From: Primulina eburnea
Taxonomy: Eukaryota > Streptophyta > Magnoliopsida > Lamiales > Gesneriaceae
DNA length: 64,000 nt
Direction: 5' to 3'
NCBI RefSeq assembly: GCF_022965805.1
Contig: NW_027331443.1
Location: 36,001 to 100,000 of the forward strand
Positions 56,056-64,000 of the stretch are shown here, one piece after another; positions within the stretch are counted from its first letter, which is position 1, and every line of letters starts with the position of its first letter. The position numbers and the translations under genes are program-made. The notes beneath the pieces were generated by a model. The model made no database searches. It was not told where the DNA came from and was given only the letters and a program-made list of their open reading frames with translations.

Positions 56056-58879
56056 TGTAGAACCCGATTTCAGTACACGTATAACCCATGCATCTATTTA
56101 AATTATTAAAGCATTCAACTTATTTTAAAAGGAGTTTAGTCATGCATAATTATTTAAATGCATTATTTTTAATTTAATTACGTTTTTGTAATGCACGTTA
56201 AAACGTCTTTCGAGTTTCATGTTTCAGGCGATCATTCGAGGCGAGATTGAGGAAAAGACCCGGTGACGATTTTTGGCAATTTTAAAGATGGTATTTTATT
56301 TTAAGTTGAGTTTGGGGGCATTTTAAATAATTTAGTGAGTTTTAGCATTTTTGAGCCTAAATATTTATTTAGTGATTTTAAGAGTTTAAAACTTTTAAAA
56401 TTTAGTATTTTATGAGATGTTAGTATTTTGAATCCTAAAATTAATTATTTTTGTGAGTTTATGATTTTAGAACTTTCAAAGTCTAGTATGGAGTGTTATA
56501 TTTTTAATTATAGAGTTTCATTTAAAAGGTATAGGAGAGTTAGTGTTTGATTAGTAGATAAGTATTTTAATTAAGCAATTAGTCTCCTAATTAATCTAAA
56601 ACACACACCACACACACACAAACACACTTTTACACACACTAGCTCACGCCTAAACACACACACAAAAGTTTCATTCTAGATTTATTATTTTAAAAGAGAA
56701 AACTAGGGTTCTTCAAAGAGCGTAGCAGCCGTCCCCCTTCCCTCTCAAATTCCAGCAGATTTCATGATTTTATTTCAAGAGAAACGGTGCCACGTTCGTC
56801 CCGGATCGAGCCTCTCTCCATCTCCGCTTCGGTGTCGTCTTTCGGTAACGTTATCATCAGAAGGCACGTATATTCTGTTCTTGCTGTGTCGATCAAGTCA
56901 TATATCGAATTGCGTTGTTTTTATGCGTAAAAGTTATGTATGATGATAGTAGTTTGAGTGGATCATGGATCGGATCAATCTCGAAGGAAAATTTTTAGAT
57001 CTAAAACTCGTTTTTACTGTTCATGTCAAAACCGCGATTTTTCTGTTCATATTTTGGGAAAACTTTCAACGGCAAAAACGTAGAATTTTTCGATACCTTC
57101 GATTTGATATAAAATTCAAGATTTTTGGACGAAAAATGAGAGAGTTATGATATTTTTCATGTGACTGCTCAAACTGAAATTTTAAGAAAAATTTGGTATC
57201 ATTGTATTTTTGAAGTTTTATGTTGCAGGCTTCGTTGGAAATCGACGGGCGATCGTCGCTGCGTATGAGTATGTTAGTATTGAGGTTTGTTGTATTTTTC
57301 AAGGTTTTGTTGGACGTCGTTAGGTGTTTGAATTAGTTTAAAGTCGTAGGAACTCGATTGATGTCAATTGCTAATTAGCGTTGTATTGGGTAGTATGGTG
57401 GACGTCGTATCTTGAAGTGTTTATATAAGTTTTATGCAATGTTATGGTGTCCTTAAGGTGTTGAATCATAGTGTTCAAGTGTCAATTTGGGTGTGTAGGC
57501 ATGTGCATAAGTTTTCTCGCAGGTTTCTTCGTACAGTGTGCAGACGGACCCCCACGGACCCGAGCACGGGGTCCGTGCCTTTGTTTCCATTTGGTGTTCC
57601 AAGACAGTAGCCACACGGACCTTAACCCGGACCCTCACACGGGGTCCGTGTCCTTTCCTTTTCGAGACACTTGACATGCAGTACCTACACGGACCCCCAT
57701 CCGGACCCAAGCACGGGGTCCGTGCCCCTTCCGTTTTCCGACACATTCTAGGCAGTAAGTACACGGACCCTCTCCCGGACCCAAGCACGGGGCCCGTGTA
57801 CCCTTGTTTTTGGGAAATATTTGTAAGTTCATTTTAAGTTTGATGTTATGGGTTAGTGCAAGGATTATTAAGGGCGTGTCGTGGGAAATTGTAGAAGGTC
57901 CTAAGATATGATTGAGCTTGAAAGTAAGCATGAGTTTTCTACGTCTAAGTAATGCAAGTTAAGTATGAAATTCACGTTAGTAAGTTGCAGCAACGGCCCC
58001 AGTCGAAGTCCAACGAATCCCTCAACGCCAAGTAAGTATGAATGACGTGCAAAGGAAATGTTTTAAATTTCGAGGTATGCTAATTGTCTTGTCACCAAAG
58101 AAAGTTAGGATTGGAAAGCGTTAAATCATGAACGGGGACCAATCCGCCCGTTAAATTATGAACGGGTTAGATCGTGGTTGTGAAGCGTTAAATTATGAAC
58201 GTGGATCAACTGGCCTGTTAAATTATGAACAGGGATCTTATGTATGCGGCAGTGGATACGTCCCTGTCAGCCCAGTACTGTGGTGTGTCTGATCAGGCGT
58301 TTATCATGTTAAGGGTCACTTGCTTTGAAACATCCTCTACGTAAAATTATGCAGTTAAGTATGTTGAAGTATGAAAGCATGTTTAAGAAAAGTTTATGAT
58401 CATGGCACGTCGAAGTATGTATGTTCAAGCTCAAGTTTATTTCAAGTTGAAGTTTATGCAAGTTCAATTTAAAGTATGTATGTCCTATTTTAAAGATGCA
58501 TGCGATTTTATTATGTAGTACTCGTTATTTCCAGTTTATACGTGTTGAGTCTTTAGACTCACTAGACTTGATCGATGCAGGTGAGTATGATGAACAGGAG
58601 ACAGGAGGTGGCGACCACGGGGCAGGCTTGGGCTGAGCGGCAGGCTAAACCCGAGGACCGCAAGTTTATGTTTTTAAGCACAGTTTAAAATACTCTGAAT
58701 TTTATGATTTGAATGTGAGATGTTTTGAGACAGCGTTCTTTTAGCAACTTTTTAATTGGTGATGGATTATTTTAAAAATATTTTTATGAATGCTGGGTGA
58801 CGACCGTATGGATGTTTTTATTTAATAAAATTTTTAATTTTTCCGCAAATTTCAAGTAGTAAAAGTACGGTACGTTACA
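56056..58879 (+). repeat. C-type solo LTR, 2.8 kb, TSD GTAAG
   Basis: It begins TGTAGAACCCG at 56056 and ends TACGTTACA at 58879, flanked by GTAAG at 56051-56055 and 58880-58884. It is collinear with the LTRs of C and D (shared CTAGGGTTC, TTTTCGATACCTTCGATTT, GCAGGCTTCGTTGG, subrepeats and the TGAGTC motif) but has a different GC-rich array at 57541-57800. It interrupts the protease/RT linker of F. Confidence 0.93.
57541..57800. repeat. Four-unit hairpin array in C-type solo LTR
   Basis: Four units at about 57544, 57613, 57688 and 57761 (period 69-75 bp), each starting ACACGGACC and ending GGGGTCCGTG, so each can fold back on itself. The units are separated by variable AT-rich spacers. The fourth unit has a base change in the right arm (GGGGCCCGTG). 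Confidence 0.9.
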
Positions 58880-60454
58880 GTAAGGGTTCTCGATCTAGAA
58901 TTCCTTTGATATCCGTATTGTCTATGACTCGATTGTTACAGAAAGGAGCGGAGGGATTCCTTGTCTATTCAGTTGATTTACTGAAATCGAGTCCATCATT
59001 GGCGGACTTGCTAGTGGTGTGTGAGTTTGCTGATGTTTTTCCAAATGAGATTCCTGTTTTGCCTCCGATTCGAAAGATAGACTTTAGCATTGAATTGATG
59101 CCAGGTACAGTTCCGATATCTAGAGCTCCATACCGAATGGCACCGATTGAGTTGAAAGAGTTGAAAGAACAGTTGGAGGATTTACTGGCCAAGGGGTATA
59201 TCAGACCGAGTGTGTCTCCTTGGAGTGCTCCAGTACTGTTTGTTAGAAAGAAAGATGGTTCGAAGAGGCTTTGTATCGACTACCGGCAACTGAACAAAGC
59301 AAAGGGAAAGAACAAATATCCCTTGCCTCGTATTGATGATCTGTTTGATCAGTTGCAGGGTTCATCTGTATATTCCAAGATCGATCTGAGATCTGGATAC
59401 CATCAGCTGAGAGTCAGGGATTCTGATAACTCGAAGACAGCATTTAGAACCAGGTATGGACACTATGAATTTATTGTCATGCTATTTGGTTTGACGAATG
59501 CACCGGCTGTATTTATGGGATTAATGAACCGTCTCTTTCAGAGATATCTTGATGATTTTGTTATCATATTCATTGATGATATTTTGATACATTTGAAGAA
59601 TATGATTGATCATGCTGAACATCTGATAATTGTTTTAAGAACTCTCAGGGCTGAGAAATTGTATGCCAAACTGTCTAAATGTGAATTTTGGTTGAGACAG
59701 ATTGTATTTCTGGATCACATCATATCTGGTGATGGGATTTCTGTTGATCCAAGCAAAGTCGAGGCCGTGATCAGTTGGCCGAGACCGACATCTGTGCCAG
59801 AAATTCTCAGTTTTATGGCTTTGGCCGGGTATTATCGTCGATTTATTAAAGATTTTTCTAGTATTGCCAAACCAATTACGCAGCTGACTCAAAAGAATGC
59901 TCCATTTATTTGGTCAGAAGACTGTGAGTCCATTTTTCTAGAATTGAAGAAAAGACTGACCAGTGCACCAATACTGACTATTCCCTCAGGTACTGGTGAT
60001 TTTGTGGTTTATTGTGATGCATCTTGTTGTGACTTTGATTGTTGCATTCCCAAGAGCAGGTTGTCCACAAGTAATATAATTCGGTGAGTCCGAATATCGT
60101 ATCCACAGGGAAGCTAAGGTAATTACAAGTCCACTACAATATATTTTTTTTTGTTTTTGTTTTTGTTTCTTTTTAATTTTAATTGTTTGAATATTTAATG
60201 GGTAAATTTTAATTGTTCAAATTTTAATTTAAGTAGTTGAGATTAAAGAATCCACTCTTGGTATTTTAATAAAGTTAACATTAACTAACTATATTGAAAT
60301 CCACTTAATAAAATGGTTCCAATATATTAAATAATCATATTTATATTATGTTATAAATTATTATCTCATAAATATATAATATATACTAAAACTTATAAAT
60401 GTGGTCAAGTATTTATTGTGCTATATATATATTTGTAAACACTAAATCAAGATT

Positions 60455-60690
60455 CCCACTTTAAATGGTTGGTAAAACCAACTAACATTTAAATGGTACG
60501 AAAAAAATATTATTATAATATATTTATATATAGTAAATCAAGGAATCCAAGTTAAATGGTTGGTAAAACCAAACTAACATTTAAATGGTTCCAAGAATTT
60601 AATATCATAATATATTTATATATAATAAATCAAGGCATCCACTTTAAATGGTTGGTAATACCAAACTAACATTTAAATGGCTCCAAGAAT
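60455..60690. repeat. Subrepeats in H LTR
   Basis: Three imperfect copies of a unit containing CACTTTAAATGGTTGGTAA, ACCAACTAACATTTAAATGG and an ATATATTTATATATA tract followed by AATCAAG. Spacing is about 80-125 bp. Confidence 0.75.
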
Positions 60691-61033
60691 TTAGTGTAAC
60701 ATATAGCAACAATAAATCAAAACTCCCACTTATAAGTAGGGTATAAAAATGCTTAAAGAAATAAATATAACATAAACAATAAATAATGATTAAATATTAT
60801 AAAACATAGATTCTTACCTTTTAATAACCTTATTAGCATGCCAAGAGTTTCACCTTATCATCTCAACTTTAGGAAGTTAGCTATTCATTATTCAAAGTGT
60901 AAAACTTTGAATATGAAATTAACATGCTAATTATATTTAAATGAAGAAATAAAGGAAAAATATAGAGAGAAATATTATGAACTCAAAGGTTTGTTCATAG
61001 AATGAGGGATATCTCAATACATTACAATTCACC

Positions 61034-61043
61034 CCTATTTATA
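61034..61043 (-). promoter_or_regulatory. TATA box in H LTR
   Basis: TATAAATAGG on the minus strand, about 570 bp from the LTR start; a good plant TATA match. Confidence 0.6.
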
Positions 61044-61605
61044 GCCAAATTTGGGGAGACAATCACAAATAAAATATTATTTTTTTATACATAAGTCTTC
61101 ATTGGTGTTCCAAGAAATTAATATTATATTACACATCACTTTTGAAAATCTTCTTCTCCGAATTTGCTTCTTCACATAAAAATAAACATGTGGATAATTG
61201 AGTTGTCTAGTTGTGGTATTTTTTTCAGAATATTTGACCAAGTAATTTGAGAGATATGATCAAAATACTAGAACATGGTAAAACTGCCACTCCTTTGGTA
61301 ACTTTCTTTGTTGCTTAATTTGATCCCAATTGTCAGAGGATTTTTATCTCATGTTTGTCAACAATATTGTAGATATTATAATCAACTTTCTACAGGTCCA
61401 AGAATCATCTTAATCCCATTTGCAACGCCAAGGTTATTCTTGTTTTATCGAACCTGTAAAAATAGTAAAAACTTATAATTACACAACAACTTATATTTTA
61501 TACAATTTATTATAAAACATATAATATTTAAACATTTAATAAAACAAAAACTATATATTTATATTATAAAACATTTAATTAATATACAAATTTTTATCTT
61601 TATCA

Positions 61606-62834
61606 CACTCCCCAACCAGCTTATTGCTAGTCCTTAGCAATTTAAGCGTTAATAGCAATACAAAACATATTGATTAATTTAAATAGAAATGTAATCAAAA
61701 CTATCTAAGTGTTTAAATTAAATTTGAAAAATGTCAAAGTTATATCAAGATCATCATAATTATAATTTGTGAAATAATTTGAAATGATCAATTCAAAGCT
61801 TATTTCAGGTAGTTAAATGTACACGGCCTTCAGAAATTCCTATTAAGAGCCTCAACTCCATATCCTCACAGGTTAATAAATGTTTCAATTTTATGGCAAC
61901 GATTTCTCTCATGGAGTTGGAATACAGATAAATGCTCAAGGAAATGGTTTACAGAATGCAGACAGACAAACGAGCCAACCTAATCAAAAGATAGAAAATC
62001 TATTGATTCAAAATCTAGTTGTTCTTATTATATATATTTTTTTCCTGATAATTTTTTTTTTCATAACATCATGGAATCAGACTACGTTTATGCTTCTTGA
62101 CCACATATTTATTTAATTTGTACAATAATTTTCTCTCTTTCTTTCTTTTTTTTATGAGAGATATATGGGTCGTAGCATATAAGTTAAAAATTACATAGAT
62201 CTTCAATATCTTTCTTTTTTTTTTTCCTCCTCTTTTTTTTTTTTCAGGAAATATCATTTTTTTTTCCAAATAAGAACTCAAGATCTAAACAATAGATAGT
62301 CTCTCTCATGATCAATAAAGGCTCGAAAGCTGTTTTCTGAGTCCTCTCCACTCACTCACAAAATATGTGTGAGTTTAAAATTTTAGGCACTATTATAAGG
62401 TATATCTTGGGCCATATACTTTAATACCTGATTTTATCGCAATGGTTAATCACTCAAAAAGATTTCATAAATCATATTTTTATATTGATCAGAATATTAA
62501 AATTGACTTTTTTTTTTCAAATAAAAATTAAACATCCTTAGATAGATTAATACATTTTCTAATTTAAACCTTTCAAATATGTAATGTATGATATTTTTGC
62601 AAAAATTACAAAGATACAAGCAATAAACATGATTTTATTATAAAATAATATATATATTTTTATATTTTTTTTTATTTTTTTTTATAAGTTGGTTCTCCCC
62701 CCAATCAGAATATGACATTGTCCCTAATGTCAAAATAACTATTAATAGAGAGTACATAATGAAAGAGATATCACCTGGAATTTTATTGAAGATAACAAAC
62801 TGAAACAAACGCAAACCAATCCACGATTTTTGAA
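61606..62834 (-). other. 3' non-coding region of element H
   Basis: About 1.2 kb between the LTR and the LOG-like copy. It is AT-rich with several long T runs (62147-62265, 62670-62690) and no gene. It contains the two conserved Athila/Tat phrases described for the element. Confidence 0.55.
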
Positions 62835-63472
62835 TCAATGATCCAACTTTCTTTTCTTACTGCTTGATTGCGACCAATTGATATTTTCTATCATCGGATC
62901 AGGCTTATGAACAAAAGCTTCCAAATCATCAATTAATTGGTCGGCAGTCGAAGCACAGATGAGCATCCGTCGTGAATTTTCTGAAATGAAATTGTGTTCC
63001 ACAGCTTTATCAAGAAATGTCAACAAACTGTCATAATAATTATTGATATTCAACAAGCCCACAGGTTTATTATGGATATTAAGTTGTGCCCAAAAAACAG
63101 TGTGAAAAATTTCTTCTAATGTACCAAAACAACCTGGTAGTGCGATAAAAGCATCAGAATTTTCAATCATTTTGGTGATTCTTTCATACATAGAAGAAGT
63201 TTTAATTCTTCCCCAATCGTAACACCTGTAATATTTCCTTCAGTTAAAGCTGTAGGAATAATACCCAAAACCTGACTACCTCCAAGATGAGCAGATGTTA
63301 AAACAGATCTCATTAACCCAATATTACCTCCCCTATATACCAAGTGAATTTTTCTCTCAGCCAATATCTTTCCAAGATTATTCGCTGCTTCTACAAACAC
63401 TTCATTTTTTCCAGGACTCGACCCACAAAATACACAAATATTTTTCAATGTTTGTGCAGAGGATCCAGCCAT
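62835..63472 (-). pseudogene. LOG-like: LOG-like cytokinin riboside monophosphate phosphoribohydrolase copy, intronless, frameshifted
   Basis: LOG enzymes release active cytokinin bases from riboside 5'-monophosphates in the cytosol. On the minus strand, ATG 63472 opens MAGSSAQTLKNICVFCGSS, matching the LOG N-terminus, then a nucleotide-binding stretch RGGNIGLM and LGIIPTALTEGNITG. A one-base loss in an A run near 63210 shifts the frame; the rest (63191-62835) carries SDAFIALPGCFGTLEE, WAQLNIHNKPVGLLN and a lysine-rich end KKRKLDH. The family motifs GGGN-x-GLMG and PGG-x-GT-x2-E are altered to RGGN...GLMR and PGC-F-GT. Plant LOG genes usually have several introns; none is present. It lies in the same orientation as element H, just upstream of its 3' conserved phrase. 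I read it as a captured, now defective retrocopy. Confidence 0.85.
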
Positions 63473-63635
63473 GTTTTTACTTTCTTTTTTTTTTCTGCGA
63501 AAATAGAGAGAAAGATGAGAGATTTTATAGGGGTAATATGTTATCATGACAAAACTATGGGTCACAGTTGTAAACAGAATAAATAGTAAAAACAATAATG
63601 ACACACATGCATATAAACAGTAGTGTGATTGTGGC

Positions 63636-64000
63636 TCACAATTTTCCTCTGGTTTTACGTCCAGAAACGGCTTCAACGCCTTCTATGAGTCGAGGATATG
63701 CTTCCCATCCAATTTTCTTATAAATTGGCAAACATGGTCTTTTTTAGTCAGATTCCCAAGACAATGACGCTCATCTTGAAATTGTTTCCATAAACGGAGA
63801 AGTTCAATATGCACATGTCCACTAGAATGCGTCTCAAGAGTCAATAAGATGTTATCTAAAGACTCCTTACTCAGCCCATTCTTAATGAAATCAATTTTAT
63901 CTTCTCTGTTATTGGAAACACATCCCAAAGATCTGCATCGTTTGTCACAAGTCCATCTTGCACACTTATAACAAACCCCTAAACTTTTGGAACAAACCCC
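63636..64000 (-). CDS. Unidentified cysteine-rich ORF, partial, probably frameshifted
   Basis: I do not recognise this protein. On the minus strand the frame is already open at the window edge and begins with a cysteine-rich stretch (VCYKCARWTCDKRC, near 63940-63975) that could bind zinc. It continues as a charged helical segment (SLDNILLTLETHSSGHVHIE, then LLRLWKQF) to a stop at 63683-63685. An overlapping frame from about 63725 reads on as YKKIGWEAYPRLIEGVEAV to a stop at 63636-63638, which suggests a one-base shift. It lies upstream of the LOG-like copy in the same orientation, so it may be part of the same captured sequence or an extra ORF of element H. Confidence 0.45.

Larger units (their letters stand above)
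55736..60024 (+). pseudogene. Element F protease and RT, interrupted by solo LTR, cut in RNase H
   Basis: A one-base loss near 55733 separates gag from the protease, which then shows LIDIGASHTFISERF (55732-55780) and FDCIIGIDML near 55940-55970. At 56055 a C-type solo LTR intervenes. The frame resumes at 58885 and is open from 58906 to 60024: [18 protein letters not shown] near 59092-59145, [19 protein letters not shown] near 59240-59295, DLRSGYHQL near 59385-59410, [10 protein letters not shown] near 59487-59515, the catalytic FIDDILIH near 59570-59592, GYYRRF near 59828-59845, and the RNase H start VVYCDAS at 60004-60024. There it is cut by element H. Codons after 60024 in this frame are LTR sequence. 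There is no intron between gag and protease here. Confidence 0.9.
60025..61605 (-). repeat. 3' LTR of element H (1581 bp)
   Basis: On the + strand it reads TGTTGTGACTTTG to CTTTATCA. The left end contains the characteristic U5-like word TCGTATCCACAGGGAAGCTA (60098-60117 region). A minus-strand TATA box TATAAATAGG is at 61034-61043. A roughly 125-bp unit around AAATGGTTGGTAA and AACATTTAAATGG is repeated about three times at 60455-60690. Confidence 0.8.
60025..64000 (-). mobile_element. Reversed Athila/Tat-like element H, 3' part, carrying a LOG-like copy
   Basis: The 3' LTR is 60025-61605, next to a purine tract on the minus strand (TTGGGGAGTG, 61606-61620) preceded by AAGGACTAGCAATAAGC, the usual phrase before the 3' LTR in Athila/Tat elements. 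Further in, at about 62690-62730, the minus strand reads TTAGGGACAATGTC and TTGGGGGGAGAACC, the phrase that normally follows the last ORF of such elements. Upstream of it, in the same orientation, lie the LOG-like copy and another ORF. The element extends past the window, so its gag and pol are not seen; the limits of the element are inferred. Confidence 0.7.

Noticed and set aside
57541..57800. CRISPR-like spacing of repeats
   Set aside because: The units are inverted-repeat hairpins with imperfect arms and AT-rich spacers inside a plant LTR; there is no prokaryotic context and no cas gene.
57453..57931. Several 65-110 codon ORFs on both strands
   Set aside because: They follow the hairpin repeats in the solo LTR and are not conserved in the collinear LTRs.
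60025..60087. C-terminal codons of the element F pol frame
   Set aside because: They read into the LTR of element H; RNase H is truncated at 60024.
61880..62281. ORFs between the H LTR and the LOG copy
   Set aside because: Low-complexity T/A runs give K- and F-rich frames; the position is the non-coding 3' region of H.
1..64000. tRNA, rRNA or other RNA genes
   Set aside because: Only tRNA-complementary primer-binding sites were seen; no full tRNA cloverleaf or rRNA-like segment was recognised by eye.

Overview
The window is a heterochromatic, retrotransposon-packed stretch of a plant nuclear genome. Every recognisable coding region belongs to, or sits inside, an LTR retrotransposon. The evidence is Ty1/copia and Ty3/gypsy gag, protease, reverse transcriptase, RNase H and integrase fragments, primer-binding sites complementary to plant initiator-Met and Asp tRNAs, polypurine tracts, and TG...CA LTRs with 5-bp target-site duplications (TSDs). 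The SIRE-like copia extra ORFs resemble, from memory only, sequences from Lamiales/Gesneriaceae, so an asterid dicot is my tentative guess. No free-standing host gene is certain. A cytokinin-activation (LOG-type) gene copy near the right end appears to lie inside a retroelement.

Layout, left to right. 1-5398: 3' half of a SIRE-like copia element (pol tail, an antisense ORF with its own TATA box, a long extra ORF, 3' LTR), inserted in a gypsy family-A LTR remnant (5399-6779). 7665-11133: decayed gypsy pol, split in its integrase region by a solo LTR (9390-10717, TSD ACAAC). 11134-20747: a second, reversed SIRE-like copia remnant, split by a family-A gypsy deletion derivative (11319-17965, TSD AACTG). 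20748-47265: a forward Tekay-like gypsy (C) whose 5' LTR is split by a reversed relative D (21219-42102). D is split in its reverse transcriptase by an Athila-like element E (26217-37363), and E's second ORF is split by a 3.7-kb family-A solo LTR (30896-34609, TSD CGTGG). This gives a four-deep nest. 47266-49859: reversed non-coding copia derivative. 49860-52522: AT-rich sequence without genes. 52523-60024: gypsy F, split in its protease region by a C-type solo LTR (56056-58879, TSD GTAAG) and cut in RNase H by a reversed Athila/Tat-like element H (60025 to the window end) that carries the LOG-like copy and one unidentified ORF.

Almost all pol genes are broken by stops, frameshifts and deletions. 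The long intact frames are E's 688-codon gag-protease ORF and the second frame of the first copia extra ORF.

Most notable: (1) five LTR groups with different sequences each carry a small array of GC-rich self-complementary units, and within one family the array sequence has been exchanged at the same LTR position. (2) In Tekay-like elements C and D, and probably family A, gag and protease are separated by what looks like a spliceable intron, clean GT-AG with TACTAAC in C. (3) A 16-bp inverted repeat is kept in the LTRs of two families. (4) An intronless, frameshifted LOG copy lies in an Athila/Tat-like element.
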